Positions 1 through 8,211 of a stretch of 63,826 bases of DNA are shown here, in pieces; positions within the stretch are counted from its first letter, which is position 1, and every line of letters begins with the position of its first letter. The stretch is from a virus, in the IMG/VR virus record IMGVR_UViG_3300042526_000765, positions 1-63,826 of that record; one strand, 5' to 3'. Below the pieces are notes generated by a model. It was not told the origin of the DNA. It was given only the letters and a program-made list of their open reading frames with translations, and searched no databases. Position numbers and translations under genes: made by a program.

Positions 1-81
1 ATAGCAAATACAGCTCCAAACTTGGACAGAGCCTCAATTTATAGACGAAGAGGCTGTAAAGCTTGGAGCTGTATTTGCTAT
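1..81. repeat. Terminal inverted repeat (fold-back) at the left end
   Basis: Bases 1-19 are the exact reverse complement of bases 63-81, with a second 6-bp pairing inside (30-35 with 50-55). Bases 63-81 are read through by an open coding frame, while the copy at 1-19 puts a stop codon at 2-4 in that frame. The outer arm therefore looks added rather than native: a fold-back assembly or amplification artefact, or a hairpin end. Confidence 0.85.
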
Positions 82-178
82 ATCTATTCGCGGAGCTTCT
101 CACATGAACTTCGATGCTAAGGGAAACTTGGTTGGAAGTAGTACGGATAGTGCGAAGAGTCATAGGAGAAAGAAATGA
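5..178 (+). CDS. 3' end of a truncated gene (product unknown)
   Basis: An open frame of 57 codons runs from the contig edge to a TGA at 176-178 and has no start codon. The readable tail includes TWTEPQFIDEEAVKLGAVF and ends in a basic SHRRKK. It overlaps the ATG of the next gene by the ATGA arrangement typical of this phage, which supports it as a real gene end. The first five or so codons come from the inverted-repeat arm and may not be native. The family is not recognised. Confidence 0.6.
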   Translation, partial: QIQLQTWTEPQFIDEEAVKLGAVFAISIRGASHMNFDAKGNLVGSSTDSAKSHRRKK

Positions 179-405
179 AACGCTCTGAAGCATTAGAAGA
201 GATACGTAAGATACTTGCTATGAACGGCAAGGAGGATGGAATGGGAGAACTAGAAGAAGCTATTTTACATCACTTGGAGAGCTTGGGGATGCGTCCTCCA
301 TTAACGACAGCAAAACCTTTTGATTTTACCAATACTGGATTTACACAAGAATTTTTGGACGAGCATGAATTTAAAGTGAATAGATGGGAGTCAGAAAATG
401 ATTGA
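175..405 (+). CDS. Small protein of the dispersed KR...GMxPP...WE family
   Basis: A 76-residue acidic protein with an AGGAGA ribosome site 6 bases before the ATG. It begins MKRSEALEEIRKIL, has a middle helix with LESLGMRPP, and ends WESEND. The same layout recurs in the genes at 3131, 3568 and especially 53779, so this is one member of a paralogous set scattered through the early regions. No known domain is visible. The small size and helical acidic character would suit a host-interaction or inhibitor protein, but that is inference. Confidence 0.8.
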   Translation: MKRSEALEEIRKILAMNGKEDGMGELEEAILHHLESLGMRPPLTTAKPFDFTNTGFTQEFLDEHEFKVNRWESEND

Positions 406-562
406 AGTATTATATTGTCCAATCAATAACGAGCTATTGTTATTTACAGGAGCATTCGAGTTTGACGTAAAAACAAAGACCATGATCATATACTTACAAA
501 CAAAGCGTAAACGTATTAAGATAGTAGAGGCGAGTCAGCTCGTGAGTATAGGTTGGCTATGA
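398..562 (+). CDS. Hypothetical protein, 54 aa
   Basis: Starts at an ATG inside the end of the preceding gene (8-base overlap) and stops at 560-562. The sequence alternates hydrophobic and basic residues (MIEVLYCPINNELL; TKRKRIKIVEASQL), suggesting a small beta-rich fold. Function not recognised. The tight overlap and the lack of any other gene in the gap support it. Confidence 0.6.
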   Translation: MIEVLYCPINNELLLFTGAFEFDVKTKTMIIYLQTKRKRIKIVEASQLVSIGWL

Positions 563-596
563 AAGTATTGAATATATACTAGAATGGAGAGAGTAA

Positions 597-2882
597 ATGA
601 GTAAAGAATACATACTAATAGATAGTGATAAGTTACTACAAAAAGCTCTAGACCATCTTGAGCAACATTCTATTATAGCGTATGATGTTGAGTCTACGGG
701 ACTAAATGTACGTAAGGATAGAGTTATTGGTATTGCATTTACTGGCAAAGAAGCTATGGGATTTTACTATCCTATAATGTATTGGCAAGATCATATCAAA
801 GCACTAACTACTCATCCCTTCTATTCTGATAATACACTTAGTAAACTTTTATCTGTATTGAAAACTAAAAAGCTTGTAATGCACAATGCCTCTTACGATA
901 TTCGCATTACTGCTAACGATCTTAAAACGAACCTACTCTCAGCTCTACATGCTGATACTATGTTAATGGAGCATACTATTAACGAAGATGGTCCATTTGG
1001 ACTTAAGGACATTTGTATTCGTAGAGCAGTAGAATTAGGATTGGATTCTCAAGATGCTGCCAATCAAGAGCAACTCGATTTAAAACAATCTGTAATAGAT
1101 AATGGTGGTAAGTGGATTGCGTCTAATAAAGAAATGTATAAAGCAGATTTGTGGTTGTTACATAAGTATGCTTGTGCCGATGTGGATATGACTATTCGAT
1201 TATACAATTATAATAGAATTAGATTAGAGGAGGAGAACTTATGGGAGCTATTTCATAATATAGAGGTAATGCCAGCCTATAAATACAATACTATAAAAAT
1301 GGAACATAGAGGAGTTCATATTGATTTGCCTCGATTAGAGGAACTTCATACCGAAATTACAAACGATATTATAAAATATGAAAAAGAAGTAGTAGAAGCT
1401 TTGTATGATACTTCAGCTTGGAATACCTATATACAAAGTAAATTAGAAGAGTATCCTATATCGTGTAAAGGTTCTTTTGCTCAAGAGCTTTGTAATTACC
1501 AAGAACTAGAATTACCTACTGGAGCGAATGGAAAGTTCTTACTTAATAAAAAAACGATTGAGTCGTTGCCCGATAGTTGTTGGAAACAATTCCTTTTAAC
1601 TAATGATGCACACTACTTAGGTCCTTCCTCTATTTGGAATATTAGATGTAACCTACTAAAGAAAGATAATGAAACAGAATATCTAATTAACATTCAATCT
1701 AAAACTCAGCTTGGAGATTTAGTATTTAACTTTATGGGTATTGAGCCTCTAACGAAGACAGCCAAAGGATCGCCACAATTCAACGAAGATTTTGTAGAGA
1801 GTATATCTAAGGATCATCCTTGGGCTGAGAAACTTAGAGTGTATAACAAGCTTAACAAAATCAAGAGTAGCTACTATGATAGATTCCTTGCGAATCATGA
1901 AGATGGAGTTTACTATCCAACTTTTAAACAACACGGAACTACTTCTGCTAGATACGCTTCTGACTTTCAACAGCTACCTCGTCCAAAAGATGAAGATAGT
2001 ACAGAAAATGTTATAGTAAAAAAATATAATGATTGTATTAGAGAACTAGTTATTCCTGCTCCCGGATATGCTTTTATAGATACTGATTATGAATCATTAG
2101 AGCCTAGGTGTTTTGCTGACGATGCTGGAGATTCTGCTCTTATTAAAATATTTACAGATAACTTAGATATGTATTCAGTAGTTGCTATTATGGCGGAAGA
2201 TATTAAAGATGCTTCGGCTGATAAGAAGGCTCCTAATTTCTTAAAGAAGAAATATCCTAATGTCAGGCAGAACGCAAAGGCTTATGCTCTCGGTATTCGA
2301 TATGGAATGAAAGAGTTCAAGCTTGCCAAGAGTTTAGATATTTCCGAAGAGAAGGCGGCAGAGATTATCAAGAACTATTTCAAAGCATTTCCGGGATTAA
2401 AAGCTAAGATGGATAGATACTTAGTAGAAGTAAAAACTACTGGAAAGGTTACTAGTAAATTTGGAAGAGTACGCCACCTTCCTAGAGCTAAAGAAATTTA
2501 TCAAAGATTTGGAGATGGTATTCTTGACTTTAGAAATCTTAAAAAGATATCAGTGAAAACTGGAGTGTCTATGGATGAACTTAAAGTAATTAGAAAAGAA
2601 TATAATAACTTATTAAATAATGCTTTGAATTTTCCTATTCAATCTGCGGCTACTTCAATACTTACAAGAGCTTGTATTTCAATGGCTAAAAAATTTATAG
2701 AGGAAAGATTAGATGCGTGGCTTAGTTTATCTATTCATGATCAAGCTGTGGTATCATGTAACAAGGAGCATGTTGTTAGAGTAAAGCAAATAGTACAGGA
2801 TTGCATGGAGAATACTACGAAGTTGGCAATGCCATTAATAGCAATTCCAGCAATAGGAACTAATTTAAGAGATGCTCATTAA
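597..2882 (+). CDS. polA: Family A DNA polymerase with 3'-5' exonuclease
   Basis: The replicative polymerase, 761 residues. The N-terminal DEDDy proofreading domain shows DVEST (about 29), HNASYD, and YACADVD. The polymerase domain shows motif A as DTDYESLEP (about 495), motif B as RQNAKAYALGIRYG (about 555-570) and motif C as IHDQ (about 713). Family A motif C is normally HDE; the Gln for Glu is notable, but the metal-binding Asp residues of motifs A and C are present. There is no 5'-3' exonuclease domain, as is usual in phage polymerases. A GGAGAG ribosome site precedes the ATG. A matching helicase-primase is not in the window. Confidence 0.97.
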   Translation: MSKEYILIDSDKLLQKALDHLEQHSIIAYDVESTGLNVRKDRVIGIAFTGKEAMGFYYPIMYWQDHIKALTTHPFYSDNTLSKLLSVLKTKKLVMHNASYDIRITANDLKTNLLSALHADTMLMEHTINEDGPFGLKDICIRRAVELGLDSQDAANQEQLDLKQSVIDNGGKWIASNKEMYKADLWLLHKYACADVDMTIRLYNYNRIRLEEENLWELFHNIEVMPAYKYNTIKMEHRGVHIDLPRLEELHTEITNDIIKYEKEVVEALYDTSAWNTYIQSKLEEYPISCKGSFAQELCNYQELELPTGANGKFLLNKKTIESLPDSCWKQFLLTNDAHYLGPSSIWNIRCNLLKKDNETEYLINIQSKTQLGDLVFNFMGIEPLTKTAKGSPQFNEDFVESISKDHPWAEKLRVYNKLNKIKSSYYDRFLANHEDGVYYPTFKQHGTTSARYASDFQQLPRPKDEDSTENVIVKKYNDCIRELVIPAPGYAFIDTDYESLEPRCFADDAGDSALIKIFTDNLDMYSVVAIMAEDIKDASADKKAPNFLKKKYPNVRQNAKAYALGIRYGMKEFKLAKSLDISEEKAAEIIKNYFKAFPGLKAKMDRYLVEVKTTGKVTSKFGRVRHLPRAKEIYQRFGDGILDFRNLKKISVKTGVSMDELKVIRKEYNNLLNNALNFPIQSAATSILTRACISMAKKFIEERLDAWLSLSIHDQAVVSCNKEHVVRVKQIVQDCMENTTKLAMPLIAIPAIGTNLRDAH

Positions 2883-2927
2883 GAGAGTGATAATGAAAGT
2901 AAAACACTTAAAGAGGGGGGAACAATC

Positions 2928-3134
2928 GTGATCATCTTAACTTGGACTCTTGGAATTGTATTACTTGTTCTAGGTTGCTTCTGTGTATTTTTAATAAAGA
3001 GTAATCTTGAATTAGAAAATAGATTACTTACTATTGAACATGAAAAGTTCATGTCAAATATAAATAATGACATGCATAATTTACCTTCTGAAGAATATGA
3101 ACTAGTTAAAAAGAATACAAGGATGTTACAATGA
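2928..3134 (+). CDS. Small single-span membrane protein
   Basis: A 68-residue product starting at GTG after a purine-rich GAGGGGGG stretch. Residues 2-24 form a hydrophobic membrane helix (LGIVLLVLGCFCVFLI); the rest is a charged helical tail. Its stop overlaps the next start (ATGA). Function unknown; it resembles the small membrane-anchored coiled-coil proteins common in phage early regions. Confidence 0.65.
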   Translation: MIILTWTLGIVLLVLGCFCVFLIKSNLELENRLLTIEHEKFMSNINNDMHNLPSEEYELVKKNTRMLQ

Positions 3135-3343
3135 AACGAAGTACCTTAGTAAAACTACTAGCTCCAATTTTATCTCGGAAAGATACGCCAGTAACCACAA
3201 GTGCTGAACTTGTTATTAAGCAATTGGAGGAACTTAAGCTTTTAGCTCCAACTCATAAAAAGACAATTCGTAAGAAAGATATTGAACTAATGCCTTATGA
3301 AGAAACCGTCGTCGTAGAAGGTTGGGAGGATGAGAATGTCTGA
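3131..3343 (+). CDS. Small protein of the dispersed KR...WE family
   Basis: 70 residues: MKRSTLVKLLAPIL at the start, IKQLEELKLLAPTH in the middle and GWEDENV at the end. This matches the plan of the proteins at 175 and 53779 (basic MKR start, LExx-hydrophobic-xxP centre, terminal W-E-D/E). Function unknown. Confidence 0.75.
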   Translation: MKRSTLVKLLAPILSRKDTPVTTSAELVIKQLEELKLLAPTHKKTIRKKDIELMPYEETVVVEGWEDENV

Positions 3344-3506
3344 AGAGCAAGCTGAATTTGTATTAAAAGAATGGCTTTTAAATAAAGTATATTGGTCAAA
3401 TAAAAACACTGAACCTATTCCTTATGAGGTTATGGTAGCTATGCAGGTATTACCTCAGGAAGTTTTAAATAGAATAAACTCAGAAGTTAAGGCTTTATGG
3501 GACTAG
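3336..3506 (+). CDS. Hypothetical protein, 56 aa
   Basis: Begins MSEEQAEFVLKEWLL inside the end of the previous gene, with GGAGG six bases upstream deciding the start. An acidic, helical protein ending KALWD. Not recognised. Its stop overlaps the following small gene. Confidence 0.65.
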   Translation: MSEEQAEFVLKEWLLNKVYWSNKNTEPIPYEVMVAMQVLPQEVLNRINSEVKALWD

Positions 3507-3565
3507 CTGGTAAATTTATTCTTTTGTTTCTAATATTAATACTGTTACAATATGTACAGAGGTAG
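3497..3565 (+). CDS. Tiny membrane peptide, 22 aa
   Basis: MGLAGKFILLFLILILLQYVQR is almost entirely one membrane helix with a basic C-terminus. It overlaps the gene before and sits two bases before the gene after, which supports translation in the operon. It could be a lysis or membrane-modulating peptide; that is a guess from size and hydrophobicity. Confidence 0.5.
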   Translation: MGLAGKFILLFLILILLQYVQR

Positions 3566-3567
3566 CT

Positions 3568-3834
3568 ATGTTTGCTAAACGAAGTCAAATGTTAGAGAAT
3601 ATAAAGTCAAAGTTAAGATTAGTTTCTAGTGTAGAGCAAGGTAAAATTGCGGAAGAAATACTTCAGATGGTCGAAATGTTTATGGAACCAAAGCTTAGAC
3701 CTCTTACTGAAGTAGAAGTTAATGAGCACGTTCTTGTAAAACAAGTTCACCATTCTAGAAAAGAAGAAGTAAGAAACTATGTTAGAAATTTAGATTACGA
3801 AATGAAACGAGAATTTGTACCAGAAGATACGTAA
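3568..3834 (+). CDS. Small helical protein, distant member of the KR family
   Basis: 88 residues. KRSQMLENIKSKLRL near the start and IAEEILQMVEMFMEPKLRP in the middle follow the plan of the 175/3131/53779 set, but the C-terminus is longer and lacks the terminal W-E motif. Function unknown. Confidence 0.65.
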   Translation: MFAKRSQMLENIKSKLRLVSSVEQGKIAEEILQMVEMFMEPKLRPLTEVEVNEHVLVKQVHHSRKEEVRNYVRNLDYEMKREFVPEDT

Positions 3835-3843
3835 GGAGTTATT

Positions 3844-3993
3844 ATGAATTTTAAAACTGCAATTATTCTATTTCTATTAATGTTCCTACAATCATGCGCA
3901 CTTCACTATGAAACTAGCTTTGGAGGTAACTCTAATGCTGAAAAAGAAGAAGAGCAAAAAAATAGAGTTTATGAAGCTGGATCGTTCAGATAA
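3844..3993 (+). CDS. Small lipoprotein
   Basis: 49 residues with a lipoprotein signal: a hydrophobic stretch AIILFLLMFLQSC, where LQSC is the lipobox and Cys about residue 18 is the lipidated position. The mature part is short, charged and Glu/Lys rich. GGAG precedes the start. A small outer-membrane lipoprotein in a phage suggests an o-spanin or superinfection-exclusion protein; nearby single-span proteins could be partners. It overlaps the next gene in another frame by 59 bases. Confidence 0.6.
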   Translation: MNFKTAIILFLLMFLQSCALHYETSFGGNSNAEKEEEQKNRVYEAGSFR

Positions 3994-4525
3994 TCAGTAC
4001 TGTTTGGATTCTGACATATATACAATCTGTGAACATTTCGCAGAAAGAGTACTCGTTACAAACAAAGACGAGTACTCAAAAAGAAAACAATACAATACTG
4101 AAAAAATAAAAAAAGACATAATATTAGGAAAGTTGGCTGAATGGGGCGTTTACTTTATTTATCTTTGTAGAGGTAAATTTAATATAAACACTCCAGATAT
4201 GTCAATATACTCAAAAGAAAATAAATCTTTTGATTCTGATCTTAAATGGGGATTATATAATTTACACATAAAATCACAATCCTATGAATCTTCCTATAGA
4301 TATGGGGATAGTTGGATATTCCAAGCTAAAGATCCATTATTTGAATTTTCAAATGAGTATGATATAATAATAGGGTGTAGAGTTTCCATTGATAGTTCTA
4401 GTAAAAATGCTTCTATTGAAATTTTGTTAGAAAAACAATTTCAAAAGTTAACATTCGGAGATACTAAGCTATCTAAATTTTCAGGAAACAAAAGAGCTGT
4501 GTATTTAAAGGATAATGATGAATAA
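3935..4525 (+). CDS. Possible PD-(D/E)xK-like nuclease
   Basis: 196 residues. The start is chosen at MLKKKKSKK because TTGGAGG lies 8 bases upstream. The order GKLAEWGVYF, then PDMSIY, FDSDLKW and LHIKSQ, followed by a Tyr/Ser/Trp-rich region, resembles the core of restriction-endonuclease-fold proteins (helix Glu, strand Asp, then xxK). The usual D/E before the Lys is replaced by His-Ile, so activity is uncertain. It could be a host-DNA degradation or recombination nuclease; alternatively a non-enzymatic protein. Confidence 0.5.
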   Translation: MLKKKKSKKIEFMKLDRSDNQYCLDSDIYTICEHFAERVLVTNKDEYSKRKQYNTEKIKKDIILGKLAEWGVYFIYLCRGKFNINTPDMSIYSKENKSFDSDLKWGLYNLHIKSQSYESSYRYGDSWIFQAKDPLFEFSNEYDIIIGCRVSIDSSSKNASIEILLEKQFQKLTFGDTKLSKFSGNKRAVYLKDNDE

Positions 4526-4727
4526 CAATGGAAGATCTTTAGGTACAATTTCTTTAGATGATGAGAGTGTTACAAAAACTGTAGAAGTTTTACAGGAAGA
4601 ACTACAAATTCCTCATTTAGACATGGAACAAAGAGAATCTCTCGAAAGAGTTGTGATGATGTCTATAGCTTTTTATCTTATGTACTGTCGTGAATCTTAT
4701 AACAATACAACGAAACTAACTCAGTAG
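4515..4727 (+). CDS. Hypothetical protein, 70 aa
   Basis: Overlaps the previous gene by 11 bases; two adjacent ATG codons are possible starts. Polar and acidic N-terminus, then an amphipathic helical C-terminal half (MDMEQRESLERVVMM-like). Not recognised. Confidence 0.65.
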   Translation: MMNNNGRSLGTISLDDESVTKTVEVLQEELQIPHLDMEQRESLERVVMMSIAFYLMYCRESYNNTTKLTQ

Positions 4728-5537
4728 GTGAACGTGAAACAAGAACTAAGCAATGCTCAAGTAACTTTTATTGTTAACCAATATAAAAAAGGAAAAAGCA
4801 GAAGAACTATTACTAGACTATTTAATCGCAAGTTTTTTACTAACATCACCGAATATTCTATGCGACGAAAGATCGAACGCCATGCAAGACATATTGAAAA
4901 AGATGTTCCTAAAGTTTTATATGTAGACATTGAGACTAAACCCTTGAAAGCTTGGGTATGGGGCACGTTCGATCAGAATATACCCTTAGAAATGCTAATA
5001 GAAGATTGGTCAGTATTATCATGGTCTGCAAAATGGGCTAACTCTCCTGAGTCGGAAGTCATTTACAAGGATAATCGTAAGAAGAAGGGCAGTGCTTTGG
5101 TTAATGATAAGGAACTTTTGAAGCCTCTATGGAAGTTAATGGACGAAGCTGACATTATAATAGGTCAGAACTCGGATAGATTCGATTTGCCTAAACTAAA
5201 TGCAAGATTTATCCATCATAAGATGGGATGTCCTAGTGAATTTAAGTCAATTGATACTTATAAAATGGCTAAAAGATTTGGTTTTACTTCTCATAAGCTT
5301 GCTTACATGACAGCTAAACTAAATACTAAGTACAAAAAGCAAGACCATTCTGATTTTAAAGGATTTAAACTTTGGGATGAGTGTATTAAAGGAAATTTAA
5401 AAGCATGGAAATCCATGGAAACTTATAATCAGTACGATGTTTTATCTTTAGAAGAATTATTTCTACAATTAGCGGATTTTATTAAAAATGAAAATGTTAC
5501 TTCAGCTTTGAGAGCATATGATATTATTAAAAAATAG
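4728..5537 (+). CDS. DnaQ/PolB-type 3'-5' exonuclease with N-terminal HTH-like region
   Basis: 269 residues. The RNase H-fold exonuclease shows motif I VDIETKP (about 66), motif II around IIGQNSDRFDLPKLNARF and motif III YNQYDVLSLEELF, i.e. a DEDDy enzyme of the predicted PolB-like exonuclease family. Residues 8-40 (VTFIVNQYKKGKSRRTITRLF) look like a resolvase-type helix-turn-helix. A GTG start is used, at 4728 or 4734. It probably processes DNA ends in replication or recombination and is separate from the polymerase proofreading domain. Confidence 0.85.
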   Translation: MNVKQELSNAQVTFIVNQYKKGKSRRTITRLFNRKFFTNITEYSMRRKIERHARHIEKDVPKVLYVDIETKPLKAWVWGTFDQNIPLEMLIEDWSVLSWSAKWANSPESEVIYKDNRKKKGSALVNDKELLKPLWKLMDEADIIIGQNSDRFDLPKLNARFIHHKMGCPSEFKSIDTYKMAKRFGFTSHKLAYMTAKLNTKYKKQDHSDFKGFKLWDECIKGNLKAWKSMETYNQYDVLSLEELFLQLADFIKNENVTSALRAYDIIKK

Positions 5538-5545
5538 GTGCTCTA

Positions 5546-5953
5546 ATGAAAATTACGAAAGAACTTGAATGGGTTAGAGCGTATATTGATAAAGTGGAAC
5601 ATTTAGTTCCAAAAGTAAAGCATTTAAAAAAGGTATCTTCAAAGAAAGGTAATAGAGAACGATGGCAACACTGTCATGGTTTAATTACTTATTTTGACAA
5701 GAAATCTTATCGTATAACTTTATATCTAACTTACCATGATTTACCGTCTGATAAGATAAAACAATATTCCACTATGGATTTATTACAATACTTAGCACAT
5801 GAGTTGGCTCATTTAATTCATTGGGAACATACACCAGAACATAAAATATTAGAGTGTGAAATTCTTACTATTTTTATGGTAAAATTAAGAAAAGATGGAT
5901 ATACTTCAGAGGAAGATGAGCTGAAGAGTGGTAGATTTTATAAGGGGGAGTAA
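5546..5953 (+). CDS. SprT-like zinc metallopeptidase
   Basis: 135 residues. LAHELAHLIHWEHTPEH carries HExxH plus a downstream His in the HTPxH arrangement of SprT/minigluzincin-like domains. No signal peptide, so cytoplasmic. SprT-family proteins often act on DNA-protein complexes; its place between a nuclease and a nucleotide kinase fits that but does not prove it. The stop overlaps the next ATG. Confidence 0.75.
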   Translation: MKITKELEWVRAYIDKVEHLVPKVKHLKKVSSKKGNRERWQHCHGLITYFDKKSYRITLYLTYHDLPSDKIKQYSTMDLLQYLAHELAHLIHWEHTPEHKILECEILTIFMVKLRKDGYTSEEDELKSGRFYKGE

Positions 5954-6621
5954 TGATTGTAGCTTTTTCTGGTGCTAAGTTCGCAGGTAAGGATAGTGCG
6001 GCTGAAGGTTTACTGAGAACTTGTGGGTTTAAAAGAATAGGATTAGCTGATAGATTGAAAACGATTTGTTCTATTGTTTTTGAAATAGACCGAAGTGACA
6101 TGGACAATCCTCTTAAAAAAGAAAAAGCGTTTGATCTACCAGTAAAACTTACAGAAAATAATCTTAGCACTTTATTTAAAATATTAACGGAGGATGGTTT
6201 CAATGTTACTGAAAGTAATATTCATGAAATTAATTCAAAATTTAGAAATAAGAACCTTTCAACTATTAGGGATGTTCTTCAGATTGTTGGGACAGATATT
6301 TGCCGAAATTTTATTAAGGACGACATTTGGTTATCTTATGTCAAAAAGAACATAGAACAAGATTATGGAAACATTGTTATAACTGACGCTAGATTTCAAA
6401 ATGAAAGAGATTTTTTGAGGCAATTAGGAGCTGTTTTAGTGTTAGTAAAACGACCGGGGTTTGAACCTAAAGATACTCATATTAGCGAAAATCAATTAGG
6501 AAATGAATCTGATTACGATGTTGTTGTAAATAACGTAGGAACTATCACAGCACTTCAATCTGAAACTTGTATGTGGTATACGGTAATGAAAGATGCAATT
6601 GCGAGCAATAGAAAACGGTAA
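5953..6621 (+). CDS. Deoxynucleoside monophosphate kinase
   Basis: 222 residues. FSGAKFAGKDS (about 5-15) is the P-loop, and VITDARFQNERDFLR is the conserved segment of phage dNMP kinases of the T4 gp1 type. It phosphorylates dNMPs to dNDPs for phage DNA synthesis, complementing the ribonucleotide reductase at 48.4 kb. The ribosome site is GGGGGAG. Confidence 0.9.
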   Translation: MIVAFSGAKFAGKDSAAEGLLRTCGFKRIGLADRLKTICSIVFEIDRSDMDNPLKKEKAFDLPVKLTENNLSTLFKILTEDGFNVTESNIHEINSKFRNKNLSTIRDVLQIVGTDICRNFIKDDIWLSYVKKNIEQDYGNIVITDARFQNERDFLRQLGAVLVLVKRPGFEPKDTHISENQLGNESDYDVVVNNVGTITALQSETCMWYTVMKDAIASNRKR

Positions 6622-6955
6622 AATAAAAAAATTAAATGATCTCAAAGTTGGAGATTTGATTTTGTGTGAAGGTGATGTTTATTTACCGATTAAAAGTATT
6701 GTAATAGTTAGTTGTAATCCAATATATTACAGAACTTCCAGTAATTTAACTTTTCATATGTCTAGTAGAACTAGAATAAAAACTGTAGAAGGGTTTAAAA
6801 TTCCAGAATTATGGGACCATATTTTAATTACGGAAGATTTAACACCAGTTGTAACAACGTGTAATATAATTGATAGAATTATGTTTTTTCATGATATACT
6901 CATAGATGGTAATATCAAAAGTCCTGAAGGAATTGTATTTAAATATTCTGACTAG
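6593..6955 (+). CDS. Hint-like (hedgehog/intein fold) standalone domain protein
   Basis: 120 residues. LKVGDLILCEGD, followed by TFHMSSRTRIKTVEGFKIPEL, resembles the block order of Hint domains. There is no N-terminal Cys/Ser nucleophile at the start and no C-terminal His-Asn, so self-splicing is not expected. It overlaps the kinase gene by 29 bases. The fold call is tentative. Confidence 0.45.
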   Translation: MQLRAIENGKIKKLNDLKVGDLILCEGDVYLPIKSIVIVSCNPIYYRTSSNLTFHMSSRTRIKTVEGFKIPELWDHILITEDLTPVVTTCNIIDRIMFFHDILIDGNIKSPEGIVFKYSD

Positions 6956-6963
6956 GGGTGCTA

Positions 6964-7344
6964 ATGGGTAGGAAACGTGCTAAGGATATAAGAATACAGG
7001 AAGAAAATGAACAAACAATTAAAGAATTAAAAGCTGCTAATCGAAGATTAAAAAAAGATAATGAAAGATTGAAATCAGAAGTAGATACTCTTCAGCAAGC
7101 ATTTAGTCAAACTTCTACTTATTTAAAAGGCAATACTGATAATATTTCAGTAGAAAAGATAATAGAGGGAGTTAAAAAAGGTTCTACATTACAGGAAATA
7201 AAGAAAGACAATAAATGTGAAAAGTGCGGATCTAATAATATTAAAGATTTAAATATCTCTACAATGGGAAGAATTATCTTATGCGGAGATTGTAAGTATA
7301 GGAAGGTTATAAAAAATGGAAAAGATAACGGGTCCGAATCATAA
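6964..7344 (+). CDS. Coiled-coil protein with C-terminal zinc ribbon
   Basis: 126 residues. The start is the ATG after AGGGGTG. Residues 10-50 are a Lys/Glu/Asn coiled coil; CEKCG and CGDC near residues 85-112 form a four-Cys zinc ribbon. A nucleic-acid or protein adaptor is plausible. The C-terminus overlaps the HNH gene by 29 bases. Confidence 0.65.
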   Translation: MGRKRAKDIRIQEENEQTIKELKAANRRLKKDNERLKSEVDTLQQAFSQTSTYLKGNTDNISVEKIIEGVKKGSTLQEIKKDNKCEKCGSNNIKDLNISTMGRIILCGDCKYRKVIKNGKDNGSES

Positions 7345-7708
7345 AAAGTTTAGAAGTTGGTTGATGTCTGGATTGCGTAAAATATCCAGATTTTGGGAAC
7401 CTGCAAGAGAGTGTTTAAAAAAAGCTAGGATTGCTAGAGGGATGTACATTTGTAATCTGTGTAAAAAAATTACACAAACTAAAGAAATAAAAATAGATCA
7501 TATAAATCCAGTGATTCCAGTTGAAGGATTTAAAGATTGGGACGATGTGGTTAAGAGACTATTTTGCGAAGAGGATGGATTTCAAGCTATTTGCAAAGAA
7601 TGTCATGACACTAAAACAAAATCTGAAAACTCTAAACGAAAAATTTTGAAAAAAGAAAAAGCTGTGATACAATACTATAAGACTAAAGATAGGAAATTAG
7701 ATTTGTGA
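7316..7708 (+). CDS. HNH endonuclease
   Basis: 130 residues. ICNLC (about 44), then KIDHINPV carrying the catalytic Asp-His, and AICKECHDTKT with the distal zinc ligands, give the complete beta-beta-alpha metal HNH motif. A GGAAGG ribosome site lies 9 bases upstream. Phage HNH proteins act in packaging or as homing nucleases. It is far from the terminase here, which leaves a homing or recombination role open. Confidence 0.88.
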   Translation: MEKITGPNHKKFRSWLMSGLRKISRFWEPARECLKKARIARGMYICNLCKKITQTKEIKIDHINPVIPVEGFKDWDDVVKRLFCEEDGFQAICKECHDTKTKSENSKRKILKKEKAVIQYYKTKDRKLDL

Positions 7709-8211
7709 TTAGAATTATGATAGTAACATTTTTTATAGTTAATTGTTTTTTAGCAGTTCCACTTTTCTATAGTAAGGTTTTTAACAAGCCAGTATATATT
7801 GATCCTGAGTTTCAAGAACATCTTAATAATTTCAATAAAGATTCTAAAAAATATAACGTAGATGTCAGTTACTACAAACTCATTACTGTTTTTAGCAATA
7901 ATACTAGTCAAGGTCAGCTAGGATATTGTATGCCACATCTTAATCTAGTTGTCATTTCTAGAAGAGCTTGGAACTATCTAGATGCTCATAGCAGAAAGCT
8001 ACTGTTATATCATGAATGGGGGCATTGCTTACTTAAAAGAGAACATGTTGAAACTTCTTTTGATTTTCCTACTTATTGTCCAATGAGTATAATGTATCCA
8101 TATATAGAACCGTCACAGAGATGTTATAATAAATCTACACAGGAATTTTACGATAGGGAATTATTTACAAATCCCTACAAATTCCGACTTATACCTAAGG
8201 GGATTGAATGA
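7705..8211 (+). CDS. Secreted metzincin-like zinc metallopeptidase
   Basis: 168 residues. The N-terminal hydrophobic segment (IMIVTFFIVNCFLAVPLF) is a signal peptide or anchor. HEWGHCLLKREH gives HExxH and a third His, followed by SIMYP as a Met-turn, the layout of metzincins, although the third His is one residue further away than in the canonical motif. It starts at GTG (an ATG four codons later is possible). It probably acts in the periplasm, perhaps in envelope breakdown. The next gene, an exported protease, overlaps it. Confidence 0.7.
   Translation: MIRIMIVTFFIVNCFLAVPLFYSKVFNKPVYIDPEFQEHLNNFNKDSKKYNVDVSYYKLITVFSNNTSQGQLGYCMPHLNLVVISRRAWNYLDAHSRKLLLYHEWGHCLLKREHVETSFDFPTYCPMSIMYPYIEPSQRCYNKSTQEFYDRELFTNPYKFRLIPKGIE

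Noticed and set aside
5874-6203. 109-residue leftward ORF
   Set aside because: Lies opposite the kinase gene with no ribosome site; the sense gene is clear.
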